NCBI GenBank assembly: GCA_013152385.1
Contig: JAADGL010000037.1
Location: 1-33,914 of the forward strand
Reading direction: 5' to 3'
Length of the DNA stretch: 33,914 bases
Source of the DNA: Acidobacteriota bacterium
GTDB lineage: Bacteria; Acidobacteriota; Holophagae; Thermotomaculales; Thermotomaculaceae
Part shown: piece after piece, positions 8,608 to 18,500 of the stretch
Numbering within the stretch: the first letter of the stretch is position 1
Layout: the number at the start of each line of letters is the position of its first letter
Position numbers and translations under genes: made by a program
The notes under the pieces: generated by a model
What the model saw: only the letters and a program-made list of their open reading frames with translations
Database searches by the model: none
What the model was told of the DNA's origin: nothing

Positions 8608-8883
8608 ATGTCTCAGTCTCTCTATGTGGGGAATCTTCCCTACTCCGCCTCCGAAGATGAACTTCGGAACCTGTTCGCAGAGCACGGAACTGTTGAGTCC
8701 GTCCGTATCATTTCCGACCGTGTAACCGGTCTTTCCCGGGGCTTCGGCTTCGTGGACATGGCAACTGATGAAGAAGCGGAAGCCGCCATTGCCGCGCTGA
8801 ACGGCGCTGATTTCAAAGGCCGCGCCCTTCGGGTGAACGTGTCCAAACCCAGAGAAGACAACCGGAACCGCGACCGCTACTGA
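8608..8883 (+). CDS. RRM-domain RNA-binding protein
   Basis: A single RNA-recognition-motif protein of 91 residues. RNP2 is 'LYVGNLPY' near the N-terminus and RNP1 is 'RGFGFVDM' near residue 49, both with the aromatic residues that stack on RNA bases. 'ALRVNVSKPREDNRNRDRY' forms a short basic, Arg-rich tail instead of a glycine-rich one. Such proteins in cyanobacteria and many other phyla bind RNA and are often cold- or stress-responsive; the exact role here is unknown. GAGGAG precedes the ATG, and the gene stands alone between a divergent glycan operon and a convergent large gene, with its own promoter and a terminator directly after the stop. Confidence 0.96.
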   Translation: MSQSLYVGNLPYSASEDELRNLFAEHGTVESVRIISDRVTGLSRGFGFVDMATDEEAEAAIAALNGADFKGRALRVNVSKPREDNRNRDRY

Positions 8884-8902
8884 AAAACCAGACTATCAAC
8901 GG

Positions 8903-8934
8903 AAAAGCCGGAACATTTTCCGGCTTTTTTTATT
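8903..8934. terminator. Bidirectional intrinsic terminator
   Basis: AAAAGCCGGAA-CATT-TTCCGGCTTTT is a perfect 11-bp stem (8903-8913 with 8918-8928) with a T run on the plus side and an A run on the other, between the convergent RRM gene and the 989-residue protein gene. It can serve both. Confidence 0.88.
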
Positions 8935-11899
8935 TTCTGCCATTGAATGTTCCCTTTGGTTTCTGTAATACACCCTTTGAAGCTCTTCCGTCTATTCTGG
9001 ATACAAGGGATTTTTTGAATCGGAGATGACGAAGGAATTTTCCTTCCCGAAATACCGGTTGATTTCTGAGCCAGTCCCAATCCACAAAATCGTCTCCCTC
9101 TCCGCTGACGTAAAAATATCCCAGTTTATTGGCAAGCATATGCTGGAAAAAGTGATTTCCCCTGGATGCATCGGCTTTGAAATCCTTCAGGTTGGCTTCA
9201 ACCAATATCCGTGCCTGTGAAATAGCTGTCCAATTCACAGGTATGCCCTGCGAAGGATCCGAACTTCCCCAGCGGCCGAAGCCGATAAGGATACAGTTTC
9301 GTCCTTCTGCCTCCAGTTTCCGGTTGAACTCCCCCAGCTCCGCAGCGATTTCCCGGGTGGCTTCCGGGGAAAAATGTTCCGGGTCAATGTAAATCAAATC
9401 GTGAATTTTGTCTTCAAGACCGTTTCCCATGGTCTGCCCGGACCGGCAGAAGATTCTTTTCCGTGGTATTGTTTCCGTGTTGATTTCTCCGAACTCATTC
9501 CCCGCAACAAGAGGGCGGATCTGCAAAAAACTGAACTCCGGCCTCCGCCTGCCGTCCGGATAGAGATTCACCGCAAATTCAATTCCCACCGGTGTCCCCA
9601 CCGCCTGTTCCCCCAGGTCCAGAATTTCCCGAATCAATTCCGGAAAAGGGAAGAATTTCCCCTTCAGCAGTTTAGAAAAAGTCAGTACAGGTTTCCCCCT
9701 GGCAAACATAAAATTATCGTCCAGTGTCCCCGCCTCTAAACTCAAGACACTGGCAACAGCAGACAGCACCCCTCTTTGATCCGCACGGTCCAAAGGAAGG
9801 TGAAGCAAGTTGGCATTTTCGTCTATCGGCAACTCCGGGATGTCCGCCCCGACATGCAGAGCAAAAAATTTTCGCTGGGTCTTTGCCGGAAGTTCCAGGG
9901 GTTTTCGCAAGAGAGGATTGATTGCAGGATTCGCCGGAGAAACACGAAAAACCCGGTCCCGGCCGATTGATTTTCCAATCCCCATCACCAGACTCATAAT
10001 TCCGTCGTGTGGATTCAAATGAGACAAAGGATAAAAATTGTAGGATTGAGCGGTCCCCGAAACAGTGGGATAAAAGAGTTCCCCGTAGCGAATTCCACTG
10101 ACCCGTTGAATCAGAATCGCCATCTGCTCCTCTTCCACCCGGAAATTTGAATTGGACACGTACTGCCTGGCAGCCATGGAAAATACGGAGGCGTACACCA
10201 TTTTAATGGCTGTCACCAGCTGGCGGTAACGGACTTCCAGATTCGGGTGGCTGTTGGGCAGCATGTAGGTTTTGTACACACCGGAAAAGGGCAATGCCTG
10301 GGAATCCTCCAACAGACTGGAAGAGCGAACGGCAATGGGGTGACGAATTTTCATCAGAAGGGAACGAAGGTCTTTCTCCACAGCCGAAGGAATGTAACTC
10401 TCCCGGAACATCCTGAAAACTTCTTCATCTGTTGTGGCGGAAAATGCCCGGTCCCGGAGATTCCCCTGCTGGAGAAAATCCCCGTACACATCGGTACAGA
10501 TCACAAAAGTAGCCGGGGTACGAATCCGCACACCGGGGTAGCGTTCCTGTATACCGCTCTTCAGCATCATCGCATTCATAAAAGCGACACCCCTGGCTTT
10601 TCCCCCCATGGAACCGCTTCCGATCCGGGAAAACTGGTTGTCTTCTTCCTGAAGTTCGCTGGCACTGAAATCGGAGATAATACCGGATCGTTCTTTTGAT
10701 ATGGAGAATTCGATGGATTCAATCAGGTACTGGCGTAATTTTTCAATGGTCTCGAAATCGGATACTTTTCTGGGACGGAGTTTTTCCGCCAGGTCAAACT
10801 CTGTCCGGGCCCGAAGCCAGATAGACACATGGTTTCGGCTGGTATGGTACAGCAGGGATTCCACCGGCAACTGCCGCAGAACCGCCCCGAACTCCCGGAG
10901 AGTCCGCGCCCGCCCCACAATACGCCCGTCCGGCATTCGGAAGACGAAATCGCCAAAACCGAAGTTTTCCAGCATAAAAGATTGTAATTCCTCCAACAGA
11001 GTCGGAGAATTTTTATTGATAAACCGGACACCCAGTTTGTTTGCTTCTCTTTCAACCCGCTGCTCCGAGGATTGAAGTACAATTCCAAGGTCCGGAATCT
11101 CTTCCCGAATCAAACGAACCAGTTGTAAACCGGCATCCCGGGTCATTTTCCCGTTTTTGGGGTAGCGAATATCCGAAATCACACCGAGAAGACGGCCTTT
11201 GTAAGTTTCCACAATGGATTTTGCTTCTTCAAAAGTCTCCGCACTGACAATTTTGGGACGGGCCCGGATTCGGAGCATCCGCTGAACGTCATTTGCCCCC
11301 TCAGACACAATCCGCCGGGTCTGTTTGATAATTTCGGTGTACAGCATGGGGAGAAAAGCCGAATAGTACCAGGGAGAATCCTCCACCACAAGAATAATAT
11401 TTACTCCGTAACGGCTGTCACTTTCAAGATTTTTCATATCTTCAATGGATTTGATAATGGCAAGAAAGATTTTGGAATCCCCGAACCAGTAGAAGATTTT
11501 ATCAATACTGTCGTGACGGCGGATCTGTTTCAAAACCCGGCTTTGAACCGGGGCATATGTCAAAAGAACAATGGGCAGGCCCGGACGGATTTCCTTTGCC
11601 TTTGTTCCGAACTGAAACGGGCTCATGTCGGAAAGCCGGGGCATGGTAATGACCAGGTCGAAGTTTTCCGCCTCCAGCGCTTCCAGCGCCTCACTGGCAC
11701 TGGAAACCCGGGTAATTCTCGGAATATGGTGCAGGTCCAGGTCCATAAAATCGCCGAAAACCCGGTGGGACAAGCGGCCGTCTTCTTCCAGAAGGAAAGC
11801 ATCATACATACTGGAAACCAGGAGCACTTCCTGCACATGATATTGCATCAGGTCATGAAGACTGTCCGCTTTGGAGCCCTGTTTCCAGAAAAATCCCAT
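8930..11899 (-). CDS. Receiver-like plus PEP/pyruvate-binding (PpsA N-domain) protein
   Basis: 989 residues. The first ~140 residues look like a response-regulator receiver that lost its phosphate-accepting Asp ('FDLVITMPRLSDM'). A second receiver-like region at ~170-315 has acidic residues in 'LVVEDSPWYYS', an Asp in 'GVISDIRYPKNG' and a Lys in 'RFINKNSPTL'. From ~425 follows an ATP-grasp domain like the N-terminal part of phosphoenolpyruvate synthase: 'GSMGGKARGVAFMNAMML', 'HPIAVRSSSLLEDSQALPFSG' and 'EFSFLQIRPLV'. The PpsA phosphohistidine motif (TCHAAI-type) and the TIM barrel are absent, so it is not a full PEP synthase. The C-terminus is a distinct domain of about 200 residues. It may be a phosphotransfer or ATP-dependent regulatory protein. 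A promoter lies just upstream, and GGAGGA precedes the ATG. Confidence 0.85.
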   Translation of the reverse strand: MGFFWKQGSKADSLHDLMQYHVQEVLLVSSMYDAFLLEEDGRLSHRVFGDFMDLDLHHIPRITRVSSASEALEALEAENFDLVITMPRLSDMSPFQFGTKAKEIRPGLPIVLLTYAPVQSRVLKQIRRHDSIDKIFYWFGDSKIFLAIIKSIEDMKNLESDSRYGVNIILVVEDSPWYYSAFLPMLYTEIIKQTRRIVSEGANDVQRMLRIRARPKIVSAETFEEAKSIVETYKGRLLGVISDIRYPKNGKMTRDAGLQLVRLIREEIPDLGIVLQSSEQRVEREANKLGVRFINKNSPTLLEELQSFMLENFGFGDFVFRMPDGRIVGRARTLREFGAVLRQLPVESLLYHTSRNHVSIWLRARTEFDLAEKLRPRKVSDFETIEKLRQYLIESIEFSISKERSGIISDFSASELQEEDNQFSRIGSGSMGGKARGVAFMNAMMLKSGIQERYPGVRIRTPATFVICTDVYGDFLQQGNLRDRAFSATTDEEVFRMFRESYIPSAVEKDLRSLLMKIRHPIAVRSSSLLEDSQALPFSGVYKTYMLPNSHPNLEVRYRQLVTAIKMVYASVFSMAARQYVSNSNFRVEEEQMAILIQRVSGIRYGELFYPTVSGTAQSYNFYPLSHLNPHDGIMSLVMGIGKSIGRDRVFRVSPANPAINPLLRKPLELPAKTQRKFFALHVGADIPELPIDENANLLHLPLDRADQRGVLSAVASVLSLEAGTLDDNFMFARGKPVLTFSKLLKGKFFPFPELIREILDLGEQAVGTPVGIEFAVNLYPDGRRRPEFSFLQIRPLVAGNEFGEINTETIPRKRIFCRSGQTMGNGLEDKIHDLIYIDPEHFSPEATREIAAELGEFNRKLEAEGRNCILIGFGRWGSSDPSQGIPVNWTAISQARILVEANLKDFKADASRGNHFFQHMLANKLGYFYVSGEGDDFVDWDWLRNQPVFREGKFLRHLRFKKSLVSRIDGRASKGVLQKPKGTFNGRK

Positions 11900-11916
11900 T
11901 TCCTCCTCCCCGCCTC

Positions 11917-11945
11917 ATCATACAGATTCCCCCCCGCGTTATCAA
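11917..11945 (-). promoter_or_regulatory. Sigma70-like promoter of the receiver/PEP-binding gene
   Basis: On the minus strand TTGATA (11940-11945) and TATGAT (11917-11922) with a 17-base spacer, giving a very short leader that carries GGAGGAGG just before the start. Confidence 0.6.
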
Positions 11946-12107
11946 TGTTTTTGCTTTGAAAGACCGGAAGAGCAAAACCGGTGAATGAAAGCGCTCATTT
12001 TTTACCGTTAAAAAATATACGTCCTGATATTTTTTGTTCGAATCGTGATATTCTGATACGTGAGTGACCCTAACTCGGATTCTGAAACAAGGGTTGGAGG
12101 TTTTTTA

Positions 12108-14018
12108 ATGCAAAAGATTTGGAAAGAAAACCGTTTTGCGGCGCTGCTTCTATTTGCGGCAATATTTCTGATTGTTTCTTTCTTGACACGGGTATTTTTA
12201 TTGGGAATCTCCTTTCACAGGCTTGATCTGACAGTGGGGCGGTTTCTGGGAATTTTCGGAATCGGTTTTTTCTTCGACATCGTCACGCTGATATATTTCT
12301 GCATTCCGTTTACACTGTTTCTGATGCTGGTACCGGACAAGCTGTTGAAAACAGCGGTGCTGCGCTGGTTTGTTCTATTTTGTTTCGCCTTTTTTACCTA
12401 TGTAATTCTGTTCAACGCCGCTGCGGAATATTTCTTCTTTGAAGAATTCGGTGTCCGGTTCAATTTTATCGCGGTGGATTATCTGGTATACACAAGGGAA
12501 GTGGTAAAAAACATTGTGGAATCCTATCCCATGACTCCGCTGCTTCTCACGATCCTGGTCATTTCCGTCTCCATTACACTGGCACTCAAAAAATATATTT
12601 TTACCGCAATCTCCACACCGGGGACATGGAAGAAAAGGCTGACTTCCGGTTTTCTGATTCTGGCATTGTCCGGACTCAGCTTTCTGTTTGTGGAACAGGA
12701 CTGGTCTCATTTTTCCACCAACAATTATGACAACACACTGGCGGAAAACGGAATTTATGATTTTTTTGCCGCTTTCCGGGACAACAGCCTGAATTATGAT
12801 GCCTTCTATCCCACAATCCGAAAAAAAGTCCTCTTTCCCCGGCTGCGCAATCTGCTGAAAGAACCGGATGGCACCTACGTTTCCACGAATCCCGCCAATA
12901 TCACACAGAAATTAACGGAAGAGGGGCCGGAAAAACACAAAAATCTGGTGTTTATTGTAGAAGAAAGCCTCAGCGGAAGCTTCATGGCACATTTCGGGAA
13001 CAAAGACAATCTGACGCCCCGTTTCGACGAACTGGCTGAAAAAAGCATGTTTTTCACCCGGCTGTACGCAACCGGTACCCGGACCACCCGGGGCCTGGAG
13101 GCTGTCACACTCTCTCTTCCGCCAACACCGGGGCGTTCCATCATCAAGCGGCCCCACAATGAAAACCTGTTTTCCATTGCCACCGTCCTGAAACCCCGGG
13201 GATACGACATGATGTTTCTCTACGGCGGCTACGGTTACTTTGACAACATGAACTATTTTTACACCCATAACGGGTTCCGGAAAATTGACCGTTCCGATCT
13301 GACGGACAAGGAAATTACATTTGAAAATGCCTGGGGCGTGTGCGACGAAGATATGTTTAACCGCTGTTTGAAGGAATTTGACAAAACCAGTGCCAGAGGA
13401 AATCCGTTCTGTGCCGTAATTATGACCACTTCCAATCACCGCCCCTACACCTACCCGGCGGGAAAAATCGATATCCCTTCCCATACCGGGCGCAAAGGGG
13501 CGGTTAAATATGCCGACTACGCCACCGGAAAATTTCTGGATGATGCACAAAACCATCCGTGGTTTAAAAACACGGTATTTGTCATTGTGGCAGATCATTG
13601 CGCCAGCTCCATGGGCAAACGGGCACTGCCGGTGAACCGCTACCACATTCCCCTGTTCATCTACAGCCCCGGATTCATTAAACCGCAGAAAATTACTACC
13701 CAGTGCAGCCAAATGGACATCACACCGACTGTCCTGGATTTACTGGATATTTCTTACGACAGCCAATTCTTCGGACAGGACATTCTTGCGATGAAACCTG
13801 CAACCGGCCGGGCCTTGATTGCCACCTATTCCAGAATGGGTTATTTGAAGGGAAACAAACTGGTAATTCTGGATGTGAAAAAGGAATTCGGCATGTATCT
13901 CATAAATAATAAAACATTCACTCCGACCCGGATTCAACCGGACCGGCAACTGCTTGAAAACGCCATCAGTTACTATCAGGGGGCAGCCGAACTGGAAAAG
14001 AAGCGCGGCCTCAATTGA
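12108..14018 (+). CDS. LTA-synthase-family membrane sulfatase-fold enzyme
   Basis: About 636 residues: an N-terminal block of five membrane helices (from 'FAALLLFAAIFLIVSFLTRV' to the segment near residue 190) and an extracytoplasmic alkaline-phosphatase/sulfatase-fold domain. The latter starts at 'KNLVFIVEESLSGSFMAHFG' with the metal-binding Glu, has the Thr-rich nucleophile region 'YATGTRTTRGLEAVTLS', and the metal site 'VIVADHCASSMGKRA' plus the 'NRYHIPLFIYSPG' His. The family moves phosphoglycerol, phosphoethanolamine or similar groups onto lipids or glycans. In a diderm cell a phosphoglycerol or phosphoethanolamine transferase is more likely than true lipoteichoic acid synthesis. I use the ATG at 12108, with GGAGG seven bases upstream, not the GTG at 12060. 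A PAP2 phosphatase follows. Confidence 0.9.
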   Translation: MQKIWKENRFAALLLFAAIFLIVSFLTRVFLLGISFHRLDLTVGRFLGIFGIGFFFDIVTLIYFCIPFTLFLMLVPDKLLKTAVLRWFVLFCFAFFTYVILFNAAAEYFFFEEFGVRFNFIAVDYLVYTREVVKNIVESYPMTPLLLTILVISVSITLALKKYIFTAISTPGTWKKRLTSGFLILALSGLSFLFVEQDWSHFSTNNYDNTLAENGIYDFFAAFRDNSLNYDAFYPTIRKKVLFPRLRNLLKEPDGTYVSTNPANITQKLTEEGPEKHKNLVFIVEESLSGSFMAHFGNKDNLTPRFDELAEKSMFFTRLYATGTRTTRGLEAVTLSLPPTPGRSIIKRPHNENLFSIATVLKPRGYDMMFLYGGYGYFDNMNYFYTHNGFRKIDRSDLTDKEITFENAWGVCDEDMFNRCLKEFDKTSARGNPFCAVIMTTSNHRPYTYPAGKIDIPSHTGRKGAVKYADYATGKFLDDAQNHPWFKNTVFVIVADHCASSMGKRALPVNRYHIPLFIYSPGFIKPQKITTQCSQMDITPTVLDLLDISYDSQFFGQDILAMKPATGRALIATYSRMGYLKGNKLVILDVKKEFGMYLINNKTFTPTRIQPDRQLLENAISYYQGAAELEKKRGLN

Positions 14019-14036
14019 CAAAAATAAAACACGCCT

Positions 14037-14066
14037 GATTGCGGAGGAAACTCCGCCGGCTTAATC
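14037..14066 (+). ncRNA. GAAA-tetraloop RNA hairpin between the LTA-synthase-like and PAP2 genes
   Basis: GCGGAG-GAAA-CTCCGC (14041-14056) is a perfect 6-bp stem capped by a GNRA tetraloop, flanked by GATT and AATC, which can pair as an outer stem. No T run follows, so it looks more like an mRNA structural element (stability, processing or protein binding) than a terminator. Confidence 0.5.
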
Positions 14067-14085
14067 ATTTTAAAAGGAGTGTGTG

Positions 14086-14628
14086 ATGAAATTATTCTGT
14101 CAATTCTGTCTCGCCATGCTTCTGCTCTTTTCTTTTATCTCCCCGGTAAATGCCAACGATACCGCCGGTAAAACCGGAGACGCCATTCAGGTTCTGCTGC
14201 CCCTTGCAGCCTGTGGGCTTACCTTTCGTTATCACGACGGCGAAGGCCGGAACCAGTTCTACAAAGCATTTTTTTCTTCCATGGCACTGAGTTATGTTCT
14301 GAAATTCAGCATTGACGACAATCGGCCAAACGGCAGTAAATCGGAAGTTGCATTTGTATCCGCACATACATCCGCTGCATTTTCCGGTGCCGCATTTATC
14401 CAGCGGCGCTATGGATGGAAATTCGGCGCCCCGGCATACGCACTGGCAGCATATGTCGGATGGAGCCGAATCCATGTCCATGCTCACGACTATGACGACG
14501 TACTCCGCGGTGCCGCTATCGGGATTGCCGGAGCCTATTACTTTGCCCGGCCCATTTCAAAACATGTTATGCTGTATCCCATTGTCGGTGCCCACACAAT
14601 GGGAATCGGTATCAGTGCGAACTGGTAA
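14086..14628 (+). CDS. Secreted or periplasmic PAP2-family phosphatase
   Basis: 180 residues with a signal peptide ('KLFCQFCLAMLLLFSFISPV' then NANDTAG) and the full acid-phosphatase/PAP2 signature: K-x6-R-P in 'KFSIDDNRPNGS', the SGH-type motif as 'FVSAHTSAAF', and S-R-x5-H-x3-D in 'SRIHVHAHDYDD'. Such enzymes remove phosphate from lipid phosphates such as undecaprenyl pyrophosphate or phosphatidic acid. The catalytic residues are intact although the middle motif has SAHTS rather than PSGH. The ATG at 14086 has AAAGGAG upstream; the GTG at 14083 is less likely. It follows the LTA-synthase-like gene by 67 bases, so it may remove the phosphate or diacylglycerol phosphate left by that enzyme. 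Confidence 0.9.
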   Translation: MKLFCQFCLAMLLLFSFISPVNANDTAGKTGDAIQVLLPLAACGLTFRYHDGEGRNQFYKAFFSSMALSYVLKFSIDDNRPNGSKSEVAFVSAHTSAAFSGAAFIQRRYGWKFGAPAYALAAYVGWSRIHVHAHDYDDVLRGAAIGIAGAYYFARPISKHVMLYPIVGAHTMGIGISANW

Positions 14629-14682
14629 GCGTATCCTGACTGCGTTCTGCATTTCAACTTCTGTACATCTTTGTCCATAATG

Positions 14683-14688
14683 TATAAT
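14683..14688 (+). promoter_or_regulatory. -10 box before the TauE-family gene
   Basis: A perfect TATAAT 33 bases before the start. The -35 region (TTCTGT with an 18-base spacer) is weak, so the full promoter is uncertain. Confidence 0.45.
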
Positions 14689-14720
14689 AACGGCTGAACC
14701 CTGTGTTCTCCGGAGGAGAG

Positions 14721-15485
14721 ATGGGCATACTCTCACAAACAATTTTTCAGAGCTGGGGACAGTATCTCGCTGTAGGGGGAATTATATTTCTCGGACAGTT
14801 CATTTACGCCGCTATCGGCTTCGGATCAGGAATGGTCACAATTTCCCTCCTTGCACTGTTGTTTGGCAATATCAATATTTTTGTCCCCTTTTTCCTGCTG
14901 CTCTGCCTCCCCACCGAACTAACCGTCAGCATGAAAGACAGAAAACACATTAACTTCCGCAGAACAGGAAAATTTCTCCTTTTCATTTTCCCGGGACTGA
15001 TTGCCGGGGCATTTCTGTTGAAATCCGCGCCAAACCGGGGTCTGGTCGCATGGCTTGGGGCAATTGTAGTAATTCTGGCAGTTTATTACCTGTTTTTTGA
15101 AGAAAAAACAAGTTTTACCCTGAAAAATCCGGCATGGATCCCTTTTTTCGGCAGCATCAGTGGTATCCTCGGCGGAATATACGGAATCAGCGGGCCGCCC
15201 CTGATCGTATATTTTAAGGCAATGAAAATGGACAAAACCGGTTTTCGCGTTGCGCTTCTCAGTATTTTTCTTGCCATGAGTATTTTCCGGACAGGAGTTT
15301 ATGCTGCCATTCACCTCTATACCTTACCGATTCTCACCGCTGCAATTCTGACACTGCCTTTTGCCCTCCTTGGTGTTCTCGCCGGAATACGGGCACATCA
15401 CCGGATTCCGGAACATCATTTCAGACAGTTTACATCTGCTTTGCTGCTGATCTCCGGAATTTTACTGCTATGGAGAAATCTCTGA
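14721..15485 (+). CDS. TauE/SafE-family (DUF81) anion permease
   Basis: 254 residues with about seven to eight membrane helices. The N-terminal half carries 'FIYAAIGFGSGMVTISLLAL' and the second half repeats the pattern in 'FFGSISGILGGIYGISGPPL', the paired G-F-G-G/GISGPP signature of the TauE/SafE family, with 'LFGNINIFVPFFLLLCLPTE' between. Members export or import sulfoacetate, sulfite, taurine or similar small anions; the substrate here is unknown. The ATG at 14721 has GGAGGAG just upstream; a GTG at 14703 would add six residues. It ends 27 bases from the convergent kinase gene, and I see no strong terminator between. Confidence 0.88.
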   Translation: MGILSQTIFQSWGQYLAVGGIIFLGQFIYAAIGFGSGMVTISLLALLFGNINIFVPFFLLLCLPTELTVSMKDRKHINFRRTGKFLLFIFPGLIAGAFLLKSAPNRGLVAWLGAIVVILAVYYLFFEEKTSFTLKNPAWIPFFGSISGILGGIYGISGPPLIVYFKAMKMDKTGFRVALLSIFLAMSIFRTGVYAAIHLYTLPILTAAILTLPFALLGVLAGIRAHHRIPEHHFRQFTSALLLISGILLLWRNL

Positions 15486-15512
15486 TTTTACCACCGGCAA
15501 CGCCGCCACCGT

Positions 15513-18500
15513 TTACAGCCCACGCAGCACCTTCATAAAGCCCTGCTGAATCGCATCGTATCCGGAAATCCGCTGGGAAGGGTCCTTTTCAATAAGGCTC
15601 ATGATAAAATCCGAAACCGGTTTCGGCACCCGGGGCTCCACCTCTTTCGGCGGGGTGGGGCTTCTGTATAAAACCGCATACATCAACTCTGCCATGTCTT
15701 CACCGATATAGGGTGCCACCCCGGTGACCATCTCATAGGCCATAATACCCACAGCATAGTAATCCACTGAAGATGTCGCGTGTTTACTGCCTCCGAGGCT
15801 TTCCGGCGGTACGTATAAAATGGTTCCGGCCACAAGGCCGGTCCGGGTCAGGGTTGTGGCACCGGCCTGCCGGGCAAGCCCCAGATCCAGCAGCTTGACG
15901 CAGGATCCTGCAAAGGTAACGGGATCATCCGCCTCATCAATCAATTGAAAATCCGGGGTGTCAAGAATCATGACATTTTCCGGTTTTACATCCCGATGAA
16001 CAATTCCTTTTTTGTGAAGGTAGTGAAGTGCGTCACAGAGCACCGTACAAACCGCCAGAACCGCCCGGATACTCATTCCTTCTTCCATCAGGCTCCGAAG
16101 CGGTATGCCCTGACAGAATTCCATTGCATAGTAAAGGGAACCGCCTGCTTTACCGCTGTCGTAAATCCTCACAATATTGGGGTGATTCATCTCCTGCCCC
16201 AGTTTTCCTTCCCGGAGAAAACGTTTTCTCGCATCTTCATCTTTTACATCCGAATCCATTACTTTCAGTGCCACAATCTCATCATCTTTTCTGGATATTG
16301 CCCGGTACACCGTTCCCATTCCGCCGCGTCCAACCGGCTCAATTATCCGGTATTTTCCAAATACATGGGTGGAACGCCACTGTTTGATCACAGACCAGAA
16401 ACGCAGCAACGCCTTTGCCAGCAGATTCATCAGAATACCGGCCAAAACCAGTACCACTCCCAGAAACCAGAGACTGCGCCACCACGGCGTCACCACAGTA
16501 AAACTGAAAGAAGCCGGTGATTGACTCCAGACTCCATCATTATTGGCAGCATAGACCAGGAAAGTATATTCACCCGGGTCCAGGTTGGTATATTCCACTT
16601 CCGTTTGTGATGTTTCCGAAAACCCGCTGTCAAATCCCCGCAGCATGATACGGTACCGATTCCTCTCCGGAACCACAAAACTGAGGCCGGCATAGCAGAC
16701 TCTCAGGCGTTTCCAGCCCGGCTGCAGTGAGAACTTCTTATGAAGAGGACATTGCCGTCCATCCACCCGAACGCCTTCCAGCTGAACGAAGGGAGCAACT
16801 TTATTTCTGGGAATACGGCGGGGATTTACCACAGTAAGCCCATTGACTGTGGCAAACCATATTTCCCCCGAACGGTCTTTCCAGGAAACCGGCTGAGTAC
16901 CGCCCAAACCACTGTTGATCGGCAGTCCGTCCCGGGTGTCGAAAAGTGCCGGGAAAACCTTTCCGTTTTCTTCAGACATTGCCACATCCAGCGCAGTTCT
17001 GGAAACAGAACAGATTCCGTTTCCTTCCGAAATCCAGAAATTCCCCCTGCCGTCCGGTTGAATGGCATAAATATCATTGGAAGGCAGACCGTTTTTAACC
17101 GTTAGTGCATTGATTGTATTGTTGCGAATCCGTCTTAAACCGAAATCCGTTCCCGCCCATACCGTACCGTTTTTTTCAACAAACAATTCATACACAAAAC
17201 TGTCATTCAACCGGCCGGGCAATGGAATAACCCGAAGCGAATCACCGACAATAATATGACAAACACCACCATCTGTTCCGATCCACAGTGTTCCGTCCGG
17301 TGCGGAACGAATGACTCGAACCCGTTCGGAAGGCAACCCGTCGACTTTTTTAAAAACCTGAATTTTCCCCTTGAATATTCGGAACAATCCGTGTTCTGTT
17401 CCAATCCAGCGGCTTTTGTCCCGGGCAAGAATCATCGAAAAAATTGTACTTTTCCGAAATTTCAGAAACAGCCGCTTCTCATCTGCGCTTTCAACAGGCA
17501 AAGCATGAAGGCCCCGCCCCCCTGCCCATATGCGGCCGTTTCTCAACGGTAAAAGAGAAAAAACATCCTTCCCCTTCAAAAAAACTTTCGAATCTCCCTC
17601 GGCACCAAACCGAACAACCCCCTTTTGTGTCGCAACCCAAAGAAAATTGATGTCATCTTCACATACGCTCTGAACAACCCGGTATGGCAGGCCGTCCGCA
17701 GTGCCGTAACTGGAAAAAGCGGTTCGGCGAAAACGGTCTACACCGCTGCCGGTTCCCACCCACAAGCTTCCTTCCCGATCTTCAAAAAGCGAAAGGATCT
17801 TCTGTTGTGTCAGGCCGTCTTTTTCCCCGAATACCTGCATGCGCGCGCCCACTAAACGGCCCACTCCCACTCCTTCAATTCCACACCATAAGGTACCGTC
17901 CCTTGTAACCAGCAGAGGAAACAGCGACTTCCCCGAAAGAGCCGGCTGAAGCCGGACAAAATCAAACTGCCCGTTTTGACTGTGAAACAGCCCCTTATCG
18001 GTGGAAACCCAGACACCTCCCCGGTGATCCGCTGCAATTGCCCAGACCTTCTTTGTTTTTGAACCGACAACAATTTGAGAAACATGATTTTTATGAATCG
18101 AATATAAACGGCTCTCGGCAATAACCCAGATTTCCCCAGGGTGAAGCTCTATCAGCCCCTGAATGAAAAGGTTCTGAAAACGGGGGAAAATATGAAAGCG
18201 CATTTCCCCTTTCTTCATATATGCCAGGCCATGATCGGTACCGGCCCAGAATCTGTGCTTGCTGTCCGCAAGGAGCTTTATAACGGTTCTCCCCGGCAAC
18301 CCGCTTCTTTTTCCGAAATATGTCCACTTCCCGTTCTTCAGGCACAGCAGTCCGTTTCCGGTTCCCACCCACAAACTGCCGGCGGGGAACTCGGCAAGAC
18401 ACAGGGAATATCCGCTCTTGAAAACCGGAATGGAAGCATTGGAAAAAATAAGGAAACGGGTGCCATCATAGCGGATCGCCCCCAAACCGGTGGCAAACCA

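Noticed and set aside
12060-12107. GTG start 16 codons upstream for the LTA-synthase-like gene
   Set aside because: It has no ribosome site, whereas the ATG at 12108 has GGAGG seven bases upstream.
12912-13712. Long minus-strand frame of 266 codons
   Set aside because: It is the shadow of the LTA-synthase-like gene on the other strand, with no recognisable domain or ribosome site.
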